Positions 1 to 6,395 of a stretch of 12,507 nt of DNA are shown one piece after another. Under the pieces are notes generated by a model, which saw only the letters and a list, made by a program, of their open reading frames with translations, had not been told where the DNA came from and made no database searches. The stretch is from PALSA-555 sp035468285 (lineage in GTDB: Bacteria > Actinomycetota > Acidimicrobiia > IMCC26256 > PALSA-555): the NCBI GenBank assembly GCA_035468285.1, contig DATISY010000105.1:1-12507 (forward strand), read 5' to 3'. Every line of letters starts with the position of its first letter. Positions within the stretch are counted from its first letter, which is position 1. A program made the position numbers and the translations under genes.

Positions 1-571
1 ATACCACCCGCTCGTCACGCAGGGCGCGGAGGACCACCGATCCGGCGTCGGCGCTGAGGGCGACGACCTGGATGCCGATCCGCTCCCGAGTGGCGACGAA
101 CCAGTCGAAGAGCTTCGGTGGGTCGACCGGTTCGGCGACCGCGGTCACCGGGTAGCCCCGGCTGGCCAGCCAGGCGCCGGCGAGATCCCAGTTGCCGAGG
201 TGCGGTAACGCCAACAAGAGCCCCCGATGGCGTCTGGCGGCGGCCTCGAGGTGCTCGAACCCGTCACAGTCGACCCGGTCGTCGAGTCGTGTCAGGTCCT
301 CGTACGGGAGGCGGAACAGCTCGTACCAGTAGCGGGCGTAGTGGGCGAAGACGGCGTCGGTGTGACCCCGGGGCCCGTCGGTGGCGGGACGGGTCGACGC
401 GATCCGCTCGAGATTGCGTTCGACCTGATGGCGTCGCTGGGTCGAGGTCGCCATCCAAGTGCGCGAGGCGACGCGGGCGAGCGGATGAGCGAGCGCGGGT
501 GGGAGGACCCGCGCGACCTCAGCGCCGGCCCGATACCCGAGGTAGGCGGCGCGGGCGCGTGCGCCGGCCAC
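1..571 (-). CDS. patA: Phosphatidylinositol mannoside acyltransferase-like protein (LABLAT family), 3' end beyond window
   Basis: About 190 N-terminal residues are visible; the C-terminus lies past the left edge. The key sign is HLGNWD at residues 123-128, the H-x4-D catalytic motif of LpxL/HtrB-type acyltransferases, inside LALPHLGNWDLAGAWLASRG. Nearby are RRHQVERNLERI (about 47-58) and AVAEPVDPPKLFDWF, which fit the actinobacterial PIM acyltransferase branch. By family knowledge it moves an acyl chain from acyl-CoA to phosphatidylinositol mannosides at the inner face of the membrane. It lies directly after pgsA, as patA does in mycobacteria. I chose GTG at 571: it is the only ATG or GTG in frame upstream of the conserved YLGYRAGAEVA stretch, and GGAG lies 5 nt before it. 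It overlaps pgsA by 53 nt. An acyltransferase for another glycolipid is possible; the family call is firm, the exact substrate is inferred from context. Confidence 0.82.
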   Translation of the reverse strand, partial: MAGARARAAYLGYRAGAEVARVLPPALAHPLARVASRTWMATSTQRRHQVERNLERIASTRPATDGPRGHTDAVFAHYARYWYELFRLPYEDLTRLDDRVDCDGFEHLEAAARRHRGLLLALPHLGNWDLAGAWLASRGYPVTAVAEPVDPPKLFDWFVATRERIGIQVVALSADAGSVVLRALRDERVV

Positions 572-1208
572 GGAGGCTCCGGGGTCGCCCGGACGAGTGG
601 TCGTCGGTGGCGACGGGGGGCGAGGGGGCGTCGTCGTGGGTGGCTTGGCGCCACACCATCACGAATCGATGCGCGGCGGTGAGCGCGGTCAGGACGAGCA
701 TGATCCACAGCACGGGCACGAGGATGTCGAAGGCGAGGCCGACGCCGAGGAGCACCATCCGCTCGGCGCGCTCCATCATGCCGCCCCGGGCGCTGAGGCC
801 GAGCGCCTCGGCTTTGGCCCGCTCGTAGGACACCAGCATGGAGAGCGCCACGACGGCCAACGCCAGGATGGGCAGCTCGGCACTCTCGCTCGTGAAGTGC
901 CACGCGACCCCGCCTAGCAGGAGCGCGTCCGCGACGCGGTCGCACACGGAGTCGAAGAACGCGCCCCGCCGTCCCGCGGTGCCGCTCTGGCGGGCGACGG
1001 ACCCGTCGAGGAGGTCGGGGAGACCGGTGAGGATCATCCCGAAGACCGCGAGGAGGAGGTTCCCGTTGGCGATCAGGACCGCGGTGCCCGCGGCGGCGAA
1101 CAGGCCGAAGACGGTGAGCCCGTCGGCGGAGACGCCGACCACGTGGAGGGCCTTCCCCGCGGGTTCCAGGGCCAGTTCGGCCTTCTCGCGCCATCGTCGG
1201 TCGAGCAT
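519..1208 (-). CDS. pgsA: Phosphatidylinositol phosphate synthase / CDP-alcohol phosphatidyltransferase PgsA
   Basis: A 229-residue integral membrane enzyme. The CDP-alcohol phosphotransferase signature is complete: D65-x2-D68-G69-x2-A72-R73-x8-G82-x3-D86-x3-D90 (DLLDGSVAR, then GAFFDSVCD). These acidic residues bind the metals and CDP-diacylglycerol. In actinobacteria the enzyme joins CDP-diacylglycerol to inositol-1-phosphate. This gives phosphatidylinositol phosphate, the precursor of PI and PIMs. Hydrophobic helices surround the motif, for example about 30-60 and two or three in the C-terminal half. The ATG at 1208 gives the family N-terminus MLDRRWREKAELALEP and has AAGGA 9 nt upstream; the frame stays open far upstream only because it runs antisense through the EF-G2 gene. 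It is followed with overlap by the PIM-type acyltransferase. Phosphatidylglycerophosphate synthase is the alternative, but the neighbour gene and sequence style favour the inositol enzyme. Confidence 0.9.
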   Translation of the reverse strand: MLDRRWREKAELALEPAGKALHVVGVSADGLTVFGLFAAAGTAVLIANGNLLLAVFGMILTGLPDLLDGSVARQSGTAGRRGAFFDSVCDRVADALLLGGVAWHFTSESAELPILALAVVALSMLVSYERAKAEALGLSARGGMMERAERMVLLGVGLAFDILVPVLWIMLVLTALTAAHRFVMVWRQATHDDAPSPPVATDDHSSGRPRSLRGRRTRPRRLPRVSGRR

Positions 1209-1251
1209 GGGCCGCGAGTCCTTCCCGGTGGCGGAGTCCGTCCTGCGGCCC

Positions 1252-1265
1252 CGCCCGATCGGGCG
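1252..1265. repeat. Perfect 14-bp palindrome in the pgsA/EF-G2 divergent gap
   Basis: CGCCCGATCGGGCG reads the same on both strands and is centred on GATC. It lies 44 bp upstream of the pgsA start and 114 bp upstream of the EF-G2 start. It could be an operator for a dimeric regulator or simply a chance GC-rich palindrome; no regulator is encoded beside it. Confidence 0.5.
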
Positions 1266-1291
1266 TGCCGGGACGTTCCGCACGAACTGAT

Positions 1292-1314
1292 CGGAGGGTA
1301 CCAGGGGCCCTCCG
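1292..1314. repeat. 7-bp inverted repeat with 9-nt loop, upstream of pgsA and EF-G2
   Basis: CGGAGGG (1292-1298) and CCCTCCG (1308-1314) are exact reverse complements around a 9-nt loop. On the minus strand the left arm contains TACCCT (complement of 1295-1300), a possible -10 element for pgsA, so the repeat could be an operator over that promoter. It has no T-run, so it is not a typical terminator. Confidence 0.4.
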
Positions 1315-1343
1315 GACCCGGGATCATGGGGCCCGAGCACCGG

Positions 1344-1349
1344 TACGAT
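1344..1349 (+). promoter_or_regulatory. Candidate -10 element for the EF-G2-like gene
   Basis: TACGAT fits the actinobacterial TANNNT -10 pattern. A transcript start about 7 nt later would leave a leader of roughly 24 nt that includes the strong Shine-Dalgarno site at 1367. No clear -35 hexamer is visible about 17 nt upstream, so the call is tentative. Confidence 0.35.
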
Positions 1350-1366
1350 CCCCGGCACGTCAGCGC

Positions 1367-1372
1367 AGGGGG
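1367..1372 (+). promoter_or_regulatory. Ribosome binding site that fixes the EF-G2-like start
   Basis: AGGGGG stands 7 nt before GTG 1380. This is the best Shine-Dalgarno sequence near any start in the window, and it supports GTG 1380 over ATG 1401 or the longer open frame. Confidence 0.65.
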
Positions 1373-1379
1373 TGCGAGC

Positions 1380-3392
1380 GTGAAGACCGTTCCGTCGCCG
1401 ATGATCCGCAACGTGGCGCTCGTGGGGCACGGCCACGCCGGGAAGACGACCCTGACCGAGGCGCTGCTCTTCGTCGCCGGCGCGATCAACCGCATGGGTC
1501 GGGTCGAGGACGGCAACACGGTCAGCGACTTCGACCCCGAGGAGCAGAAGCGGACCATCTCGGTGTCGCTCACCCTCGAGCCCTTCGAGTGGGAGGGCCA
1601 CAAGGTCAACGTCCTCGACACCCCCGGGTACGCCGACTTCATCACCGACGTCGCCGCCGCGCTGCGCGTCGCGGACCTCGCGGTGTTCGTCGTGTCCGCC
1701 GTCGAGGGTGTCGAGGTCCAGACCCAGGCGGTCTGGCGCCTCGCCGAAGCCCGTGGGATGCCCCGCACCATCTTCGTCAACAAGCTCGACCGGGAACGGG
1801 CCTCGTTCACCCGCACCCTCGATCAGCTCAAGGACAAGTTCGGCACCGGCGTCGCGCCCCTCGAGCTGCCCATCGGCGAAGAGACCGCCTTCCACGGCGT
1901 CGTGGACCTCCTGACCGACACCGCGGTCGTCTACGACGGCACCACCGGGAAAGGCACCCCCGCACCGGTCCCCGAGGACATGGCCACCGAGGAGCACTCG
2001 GTGCACGACGCGCTCATCGAAGGCATCGTCGTGGCCGACGACGACCTCATGGAGCGCTACCTGGCTGACGAGACGATCCCCGTCGAGGAGCTCGAGCACG
2101 CCCTCGCCACCGGCATCGCCGACGCGACCGTGTTCCCCGTGCTGTGCGGCAGCGCCACGAAGCTGATCGGCGTCGACCGGCTCGCCCGCTTCATCGCCGA
2201 GGACGGACCCGCCCCGGTCGTCACCGACGGTCCCCCGGCCGCGTTCGTGTTCAAGACCGTCGTCGACCCCTACATCGGTCGGGTCAATCTGTTCCGGGTC
2301 CTGCAGGGCTCCGTCGACGCCGACGCGACGCTCGCCAACGACCGCACCCTCTCCGACGAGCGGATCCACCAGCTCGTCTCGGTGCGCGGCAAGGAGCAAG
2401 AGCCGATCAAGACCGTCGGGGGTGGCGACCTCGCCGCGGTCGCCAAGCTCAACGACACGACCACCGGTGACGTGCTCGGCGCCCGCGGCGCGGCCATCGA
2501 CGTCGAGCGGCTCGAGCGTCCCGAGCCGGTCCTGCCCATCGCGATCCGCGCCAAGTCCAAGGGCGACGAGGACAAGCTCGCCAACGCGCTCCACCGCCTC
2601 CAGGACGAGGACCCCGCGATGCGCATCGAGCGCAACCCCGAGACCCACCAGACCCTCCTCTGGGGGATGGGCGAGACCCACCTCGGCATCGCCCTCGAGC
2701 GGCTCCAACGCAAGTTCGGCGTCGCGGTCGAGACCGACGACGTCAAGGTCGCCTACCGGGAGACCATCACCAGCACCGCCGAGGCCGAAGGCCGGTACAA
2801 GAAGCAGACCGGCGGCCACGGCCAGTTCGGGGTGGCGTTCCTGCGCGTCGAGCCCAAGGAGCGCAGCACCGGGTTCGAGTTCAAAGACGCGGTCGTCGGG
2901 GGAGCCATCCCCCGCCAGTTCATCCCCGCGGTCGAGAAGGGAATCGCCGAGACGATGCAGTCCGGGGGCGTGTTCGGGTACCCCGTCGTCGACGTCGCGG
3001 TGACCTGCTACGACGGCAAGTACCACTCGGTCGACTCGTCGGAGATGAGCTTCAAGATGGCCGGCTCCATCGGCTTCAAGGAAGCGATGGCGAAGGCCAC
3101 CCCGATCCTCCTCGAGCCGATCAGCGAGCTCGTCGTCACCGCCCCCGAAGACTCCCTCGGCGACATCATGGGAGACCTCAACTCGAAACGAGGGCGCATC
3201 CAGGGTTCCAGCAGCATCGGCGTCGGCGAAGTCGAGGTCGTCGCGTTCGTCCCGACCTCAGAGATCCTGCGCTACGCGATCGACCTGCGCTCCCTCACCG
3301 GCGGTCGGGGGCGCTTCGTGATGCAGCACTCCCACTACGACCCCGTGCCCACCCAGCTCGTGTCGAAGCTGGCGGGTGCCGCCGCCTCGTAG
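1380..3392 (+). CDS. Elongation factor G-like protein EF-G2 (translational GTPase)
   Basis: 670 residues with the full EF-G architecture but divergent from canonical FusA. The G domain has a P-loop GHGHAGKT (16-23), DTPG (80-83), NKLD (134-137) and a CGSA G5 loop (256-259). Domain II follows at about 285-380, then domain III. Domain IV keeps the ribosome-contacting tip: KKQTGGHGQFG (474-484) and DGKYHSVDSSE (545-555). Domain V runs to the end. Two switch features differ: RTIS replaces the switch-I RGIT, and DTPGYADF replaces DTPGHVDF, so the catalytic histidine is a tyrosine (Y84). The same tyrosine occurs in mycobacterial FusA2, as I recall it; that protein is reported to bind GTP but lack ribosome-stimulated GTPase. 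The role here is therefore likely accessory to translation. The gene stands alone on the plus strand, dividing the HIT gene from pgsA, and converges on the next gene with 7 bp between stops. Confidence 0.9.
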   Translation: MKTVPSPMIRNVALVGHGHAGKTTLTEALLFVAGAINRMGRVEDGNTVSDFDPEEQKRTISVSLTLEPFEWEGHKVNVLDTPGYADFITDVAAALRVADLAVFVVSAVEGVEVQTQAVWRLAEARGMPRTIFVNKLDRERASFTRTLDQLKDKFGTGVAPLELPIGEETAFHGVVDLLTDTAVVYDGTTGKGTPAPVPEDMATEEHSVHDALIEGIVVADDDLMERYLADETIPVEELEHALATGIADATVFPVLCGSATKLIGVDRLARFIAEDGPAPVVTDGPPAAFVFKTVVDPYIGRVNLFRVLQGSVDADATLANDRTLSDERIHQLVSVRGKEQEPIKTVGGGDLAAVAKLNDTTTGDVLGARGAAIDVERLERPEPVLPIAIRAKSKGDEDKLANALHRLQDEDPAMRIERNPETHQTLLWGMGETHLGIALERLQRKFGVAVETDDVKVAYRETITSTAEAEGRYKKQTGGHGQFGVAFLRVEPKERSTGFEFKDAVVGGAIPRQFIPAVEKGIAETMQSGGVFGYPVVDVAVTCYDGKYHSVDSSEMSFKMAGSIGFKEAMAKATPILLEPISELVVTAPEDSLGDIMGDLNSKRGRIQGSSSIGVGEVEVVAFVPTSEILRYAIDLRSLTGGRGRFVMQHSHYDPVPTQLVSKLAGAAAS

Positions 3393-3399
3393 GCGATCC

Positions 3400-3876
3400 T
3401 CACGTCCGCGCGTACGCCGACCAATCCTCGGGGTTGGCTTCGGTGTAGTCACCGAGGACGGTCCCGTCGACGGCGTCGAGCTCGACGAGGCCCCGCATCG
3501 AGGGTGGGGTGTCGGCGCTGTAGAGGAGGATGCGCCAGGTCGGTCGGGAGCGCAGGCCGCGCCAGGTGAGCTGCGCGGAGGCGTGCCCGACGGGGAACCC
3601 GACGGTGCGGGTGGCGAGGACGAGCGCGTCGGTCTGGTCGACGGTGAGGGGCCACGCGGTCAGGGCGTGGTAGCCCGCGACGACGAGCAGCAGGATGGCG
3701 CCGGCGAGGAGTCCGCCGTTGCTGCTCGCGGCGTACGCGGCGAGGCCGACCAGGGCGACGGCGACGAGGATCGCGGCGGCGACGAGACGGCGGCGCGGTG
3801 TCGGGAACAGGTACGGGCCGACGTACGCGGTGACGTCGAGCTCGGCGGGGAGGGCGTCCGGTGCGGGTCCGCTCAC
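3400..3876 (-). CDS. Unknown two-helix membrane protein, last gene of the npdG-mshC-thrS-HIT run
   Basis: 158 residues; I do not recognise the family. A short hydrophilic N-terminus (1-29, ending in PRRR) leads into two hydrophobic helices at about 31-50 and 54-76, joined by SSNGG. A soluble C-terminal half (about 77-158) follows, with LTVDQTDALVLATRTVGFPV and WRGLRSRPTWRILLYSADTPP. The positive PRRR before helix 1 suggests both ends face the cytoplasm. The GTG start lies 10 nt after the HIT-gene stop. Its Shine-Dalgarno AGGG overlaps that TAG stop, so it is probably co-translated with the HIT gene. The C-terminal part could sense or bind something at the membrane, but nothing in it names a function. 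The reading frame is well supported by tight spacing and codon use. Confidence 0.75.
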   Translation of the reverse strand: MSGPAPDALPAELDVTAYVGPYLFPTPRRRLVAAAILVAVALVGLAAYAASSNGGLLAGAILLLVVAGYHALTAWPLTVDQTDALVLATRTVGFPVGHASAQLTWRGLRSRPTWRILLYSADTPPSMRGLVELDAVDGTVLGDYTEANPEDWSAYART

Positions 3877-3886
3877 GGGGGCGACC

Positions 3887-4384
3887 CTACGTGGGCCATG
3901 CGGCGCGGAGCCGCTCGAAGGAGCGGGGGAGCGCCTCGGGGAGCACGCGGGCCTCGGCGACGCTGGTCATGAAGTTCGTGTCGCCGATCCAGCGGGGCAC
4001 GACATGGACGTGGAGGTGGCCGGGGACGCCGGCGCCGGCGGCCCTTCCGAGGTTCACGCCGAGGTTGACCCCGTCGGGGTGGTAGGCGGCCTTGACGGAG
4101 ACGGTGGCCTGCTGCGTCATGCTCATGAGCGCGCTGGCCTCGTCGGGGGTGAGCGCCTCGAGGTCGCTGACGTGACGGTTGGGGACCACGAGGAGATGCC
4201 CGGACGCGTACGGGTAGAGGTTCAGCACCGCGAAGGTGTGGTCCGCACGGGCGACGACCTGATCGTCGTCGCCCGTCCCGTCCCGCAGGGCGCAGAACAG
4301 GCAGCCGTCGAGGGGCGGGGCGACGTTCGCGACGCCTTCGATGTACGTCGCTCGCCAGCCCGCCCAGAGCCGCTCCAAGCTCAC
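3887..4384 (-). CDS. HIT-domain protein, Ap4A phosphorylase-like (Rv2613c type)
   Basis: 165 residues. The histidine triad is HLHVHVVPRW (H123, H125, H127), preceded by GVNLG (108-112) and by AVLNLYPYASGHLLVVPNRHV (about 52-72), all typical of the HIT fold. The ends also match the mycobacterial orthologue next to thrS: LERLWAGWRATYI at the start and GDTNFMTSVAEARVLPEAL near the end. By family knowledge these enzymes break diadenosine tetraphosphate by phosphorolysis or hydrolysis, with the middle histidine as nucleophile. Aminoacyl-tRNA synthetases make Ap4A as a by-product, so coupling to thrS is sensible. A CLFC pair (C28, C31) may bind zinc. The start is GTG at 4384, sharing GTGA with the thrS stop, which suggests translational coupling. 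The closest Shine-Dalgarno (GGAGG) is far upstream at about 13 nt. Phosphorylase versus hydrolase activity cannot be settled from sequence. Confidence 0.9.
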   Translation of the reverse strand: MSLERLWAGWRATYIEGVANVAPPLDGCLFCALRDGTGDDDQVVARADHTFAVLNLYPYASGHLLVVPNRHVSDLEALTPDEASALMSMTQQATVSVKAAYHPDGVNLGVNLGRAAGAGVPGHLHVHVVPRWIGDTNFMTSVAEARVLPEALPRSFERLRAAWPT

Positions 4385-6366
4385 CGGCGCTCTGCGACCT
4401 CCTCCGCCAACCGCTCGATGAACGCGTCGACGGGGACGCCTCGTTCGGGGTGGTCGCTGCCGCGGCCGTTGACACCGACGGTGCCGTTGTCGGCGTCCTC
4501 GTCACCGACGACGAGCACGTACGGGACCTTGTCCCGCTTGGCGCGCCCGACCCGGGCGCCGAGGGTGTCGTCGTGGGCGTCGAGTAGCTCGACGCGGAAC
4601 CCCTCCGCGCGGAGCCGGTCGGCGATCCGGAACGCGTACGCGTGGTGACGGTCGGCGACGGGCAGGACCGATACCTGCACGGGCGCGAGCCAGGCCGGGA
4701 ACGCACCCGCGTAGTGCTCCAGCAGGATCGCGAAGAACCGCTCCACGGCACCGAAGAGGGCCCGGTGGATCATGACCGGGGTGTGCCGCTCGTTGTCGGC
4801 GCCGATGTAGTGGAGGTCGAAGTGCTCGGGACCGGGCTCTTGGAAGTCGAGCTGGATGGTGGACAGCTGCCAGCTGCGCCCGATGGCGTCGCGGGCCTGC
4901 ACCGAGATCTTGGGGCCGTAGAATGCGCCACCACCCTCGTCGAGCACCGGCTCGAGCCCCATGTCCTGGGCCACCGCGCGTAGCTCCTCGGTGGCGGCGT
5001 CCCAGTCGGCGTCGCTGCCGATCGCCTTCCCCGGCGGCTTGGTCGACAGCTCGAGCTCGAAGTGCTCGAGTCCGAAGTCGCGGAGCAGCTCCAGGACGAA
5101 GACGAGGAGGGAGCGCAGCTCGGCGCCCATCTGTTCACGCGTGCAGAAGATGTGGGCGTCGTCTTGGGTGAGTCCCCGCACGCGGGTGAGGCCGTGCACG
5201 ACACCGGAGCGTTCGTAGCGGTAGACCGTCCCGAACTCGAAGAGCCGCAACGGGAGCTCGCGGTAGGAGCGGATCCGGCTCTGGTAGATGAGGCAGTGGA
5301 ACGGGCAGTTCATCGGTTTCAGGTAGTAGGGGGTGCCCTCCCCGGGTCCCTCGTCGACGAGCATGGGCGGGAACATGCCCTCGGCGAACCACTGCAGGTG
5401 CCCGGACGTCTCGAACAGGTTCGCCTTGGTGATGTGGGGGGTGTTCACGAACGAGTAGCCGGCCGCCTCGTGGCGGCGGCGCGAGTACTCCTCCATGATT
5501 GCCCGGACGGTGCCGCCCTTGGGGTGGAAGACGGGGAGCCCGGAGCCGATCTCCTCGGGGAAGGAGAAGAGGTCGAGCTCGGCACCGAGGCGGCGGTGGT
5601 CGCGCCGCTCGGCTTCCTCGAGGCGGTGGAGGTGCTCGGCGAGCGCGGCGGGGGTCTCCCAGGCGGTGCCGTAGATGCGTTGCAGGACGGGTCCGTGCTC
5701 GTCGCCGCGCCAGTAGGCGCCGGCGACGCGCATCAGCTTGAACGCGCCGAGCCGGGAGGTGCGGGGCACGTGGGGACCGCGGCAGAGGTCGAGGAAGTCG
5801 GCTGCGCCGTCTCGGGGGTTGCGGTAGACGGAGATGACGGCGCCGCTGCCGACCTCGGAGCGGTCGACGCGTTCGATGATCTCTTGCTTGAACGGCTGGT
5901 CGGCGAAGCGGGTCAGTCCTTCGTCGCGGTCGAGCTCTTCGCGGACGAAGCGCTGGTCGGCGGCGACGATCTCACGCATCCGGGCTTCGATGCGTTCGAG
6001 GTCCTGGTCGGTGAACCGTTGCCCGCCGGGGAGCTCGAAGTCGTAGTAGAAGCCGTCCTGGATCGCGGGCCCGATCGCGTAGCGCGCGCCGGGGAACAGG
6101 TCCGTGACGGCTTGGGCGAGGACGTGCGCGGTCGAGTGGCGGAGCACCTCGCGGCCTTCGGGGGTCGTGGGGGTGATGACGGCGACGGTGGCGTCGTGGT
6201 CGATGGGACGGTCGAGGTCGACCTCCTCGCCGTCGATGGTCGCGGCGATCGCGGCCTTGGCGAGGCGGGATCCGATCGACGCGGCCACGTCGAGGGGCGT
6301 GACGCCCTTGGCGTACTCGCGGGTGGACCCGTCGGGGAGGGTGATGGTGATGTCGTCGTCATCCAT
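4381..6366 (-). CDS. thrS: Threonyl-tRNA synthetase
   Basis: 661 residues, normal length for a full bacterial ThrRS. It charges tRNA-Thr with threonine in the cytoplasm. The TGS domain covers about 1-66 (ITITLPDGSTREY). The editing domain has HSTAH (H77, H81) and CRGPH (C195, H199), so proofreading of mischarged serine should be intact. The class II core follows: MNCPFHC (C354), motif 2 around TVYRYERSGVVHGLTRVRG (380-398), DDAHIFC (H405), MIHRA (H534) and motif 3 GAVERFFAILLEH. C354, H405 and H534 are the three zinc ligands that select threonine. The anticodon-binding domain starts at about 561 (APVQVSVLPV). It lies 29 nt after mshC with no clear Shine-Dalgarno. A TACCGT element at 6378-6383 on this strand could give it a promoter of its own. 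No T-box leader fits in the 29 nt. Confidence 0.97.
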   Translation of the reverse strand: MDDDDITITLPDGSTREYAKGVTPLDVAASIGSRLAKAAIAATIDGEEVDLDRPIDHDATVAVITPTTPEGREVLRHSTAHVLAQAVTDLFPGARYAIGPAIQDGFYYDFELPGGQRFTDQDLERIEARMREIVAADQRFVREELDRDEGLTRFADQPFKQEIIERVDRSEVGSGAVISVYRNPRDGAADFLDLCRGPHVPRTSRLGAFKLMRVAGAYWRGDEHGPVLQRIYGTAWETPAALAEHLHRLEEAERRDHRRLGAELDLFSFPEEIGSGLPVFHPKGGTVRAIMEEYSRRRHEAAGYSFVNTPHITKANLFETSGHLQWFAEGMFPPMLVDEGPGEGTPYYLKPMNCPFHCLIYQSRIRSYRELPLRLFEFGTVYRYERSGVVHGLTRVRGLTQDDAHIFCTREQMGAELRSLLVFVLELLRDFGLEHFELELSTKPPGKAIGSDADWDAATEELRAVAQDMGLEPVLDEGGGAFYGPKISVQARDAIGRSWQLSTIQLDFQEPGPEHFDLHYIGADNERHTPVMIHRALFGAVERFFAILLEHYAGAFPAWLAPVQVSVLPVADRHHAYAFRIADRLRAEGFRVELLDAHDDTLGARVGRAKRDKVPYVLVVGDEDADNGTVGVNGRGSDHPERGVPVDAFIERLAEEVAERR

Positions 6367-6377
6367 GGTCGATGCCG

Positions 6378-6383
6378 ACGGTA
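6378..6383 (-). promoter_or_regulatory. Possible internal -10 element for thrS
   Basis: On the minus strand TACCGT matches TANNNT and lies 11 nt before the thrS ATG, in the only gap (29 nt) of this part of the operon. It would give a very short leader. No -35 is evident, and the match may be chance. Confidence 0.25.
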
Positions 6384-6395
6384 CTTGACGGTGTG

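Noticed and set aside
1143..1379. N-terminal extension of the EF-G2 gene to 1143.
   Set aside because: It would overlap the pgsA start and cross the promoter, and it bypasses the strong AGGGGG site before GTG 1380. EF-G proteins begin close to the P-loop.
1209..3026. Upstream extension of the pgsA frame giving an 835-residue protein.
   Set aside because: The added 606 residues run antisense through the EF-G2 gene and have no conserved pattern. The family N-terminus begins at ATG 1208, which has an AAGGA site.
6367..6395. T-box or other riboswitch upstream of thrS.
   Set aside because: The gap to mshC is only 29 nt, too short for any known leader of that kind.
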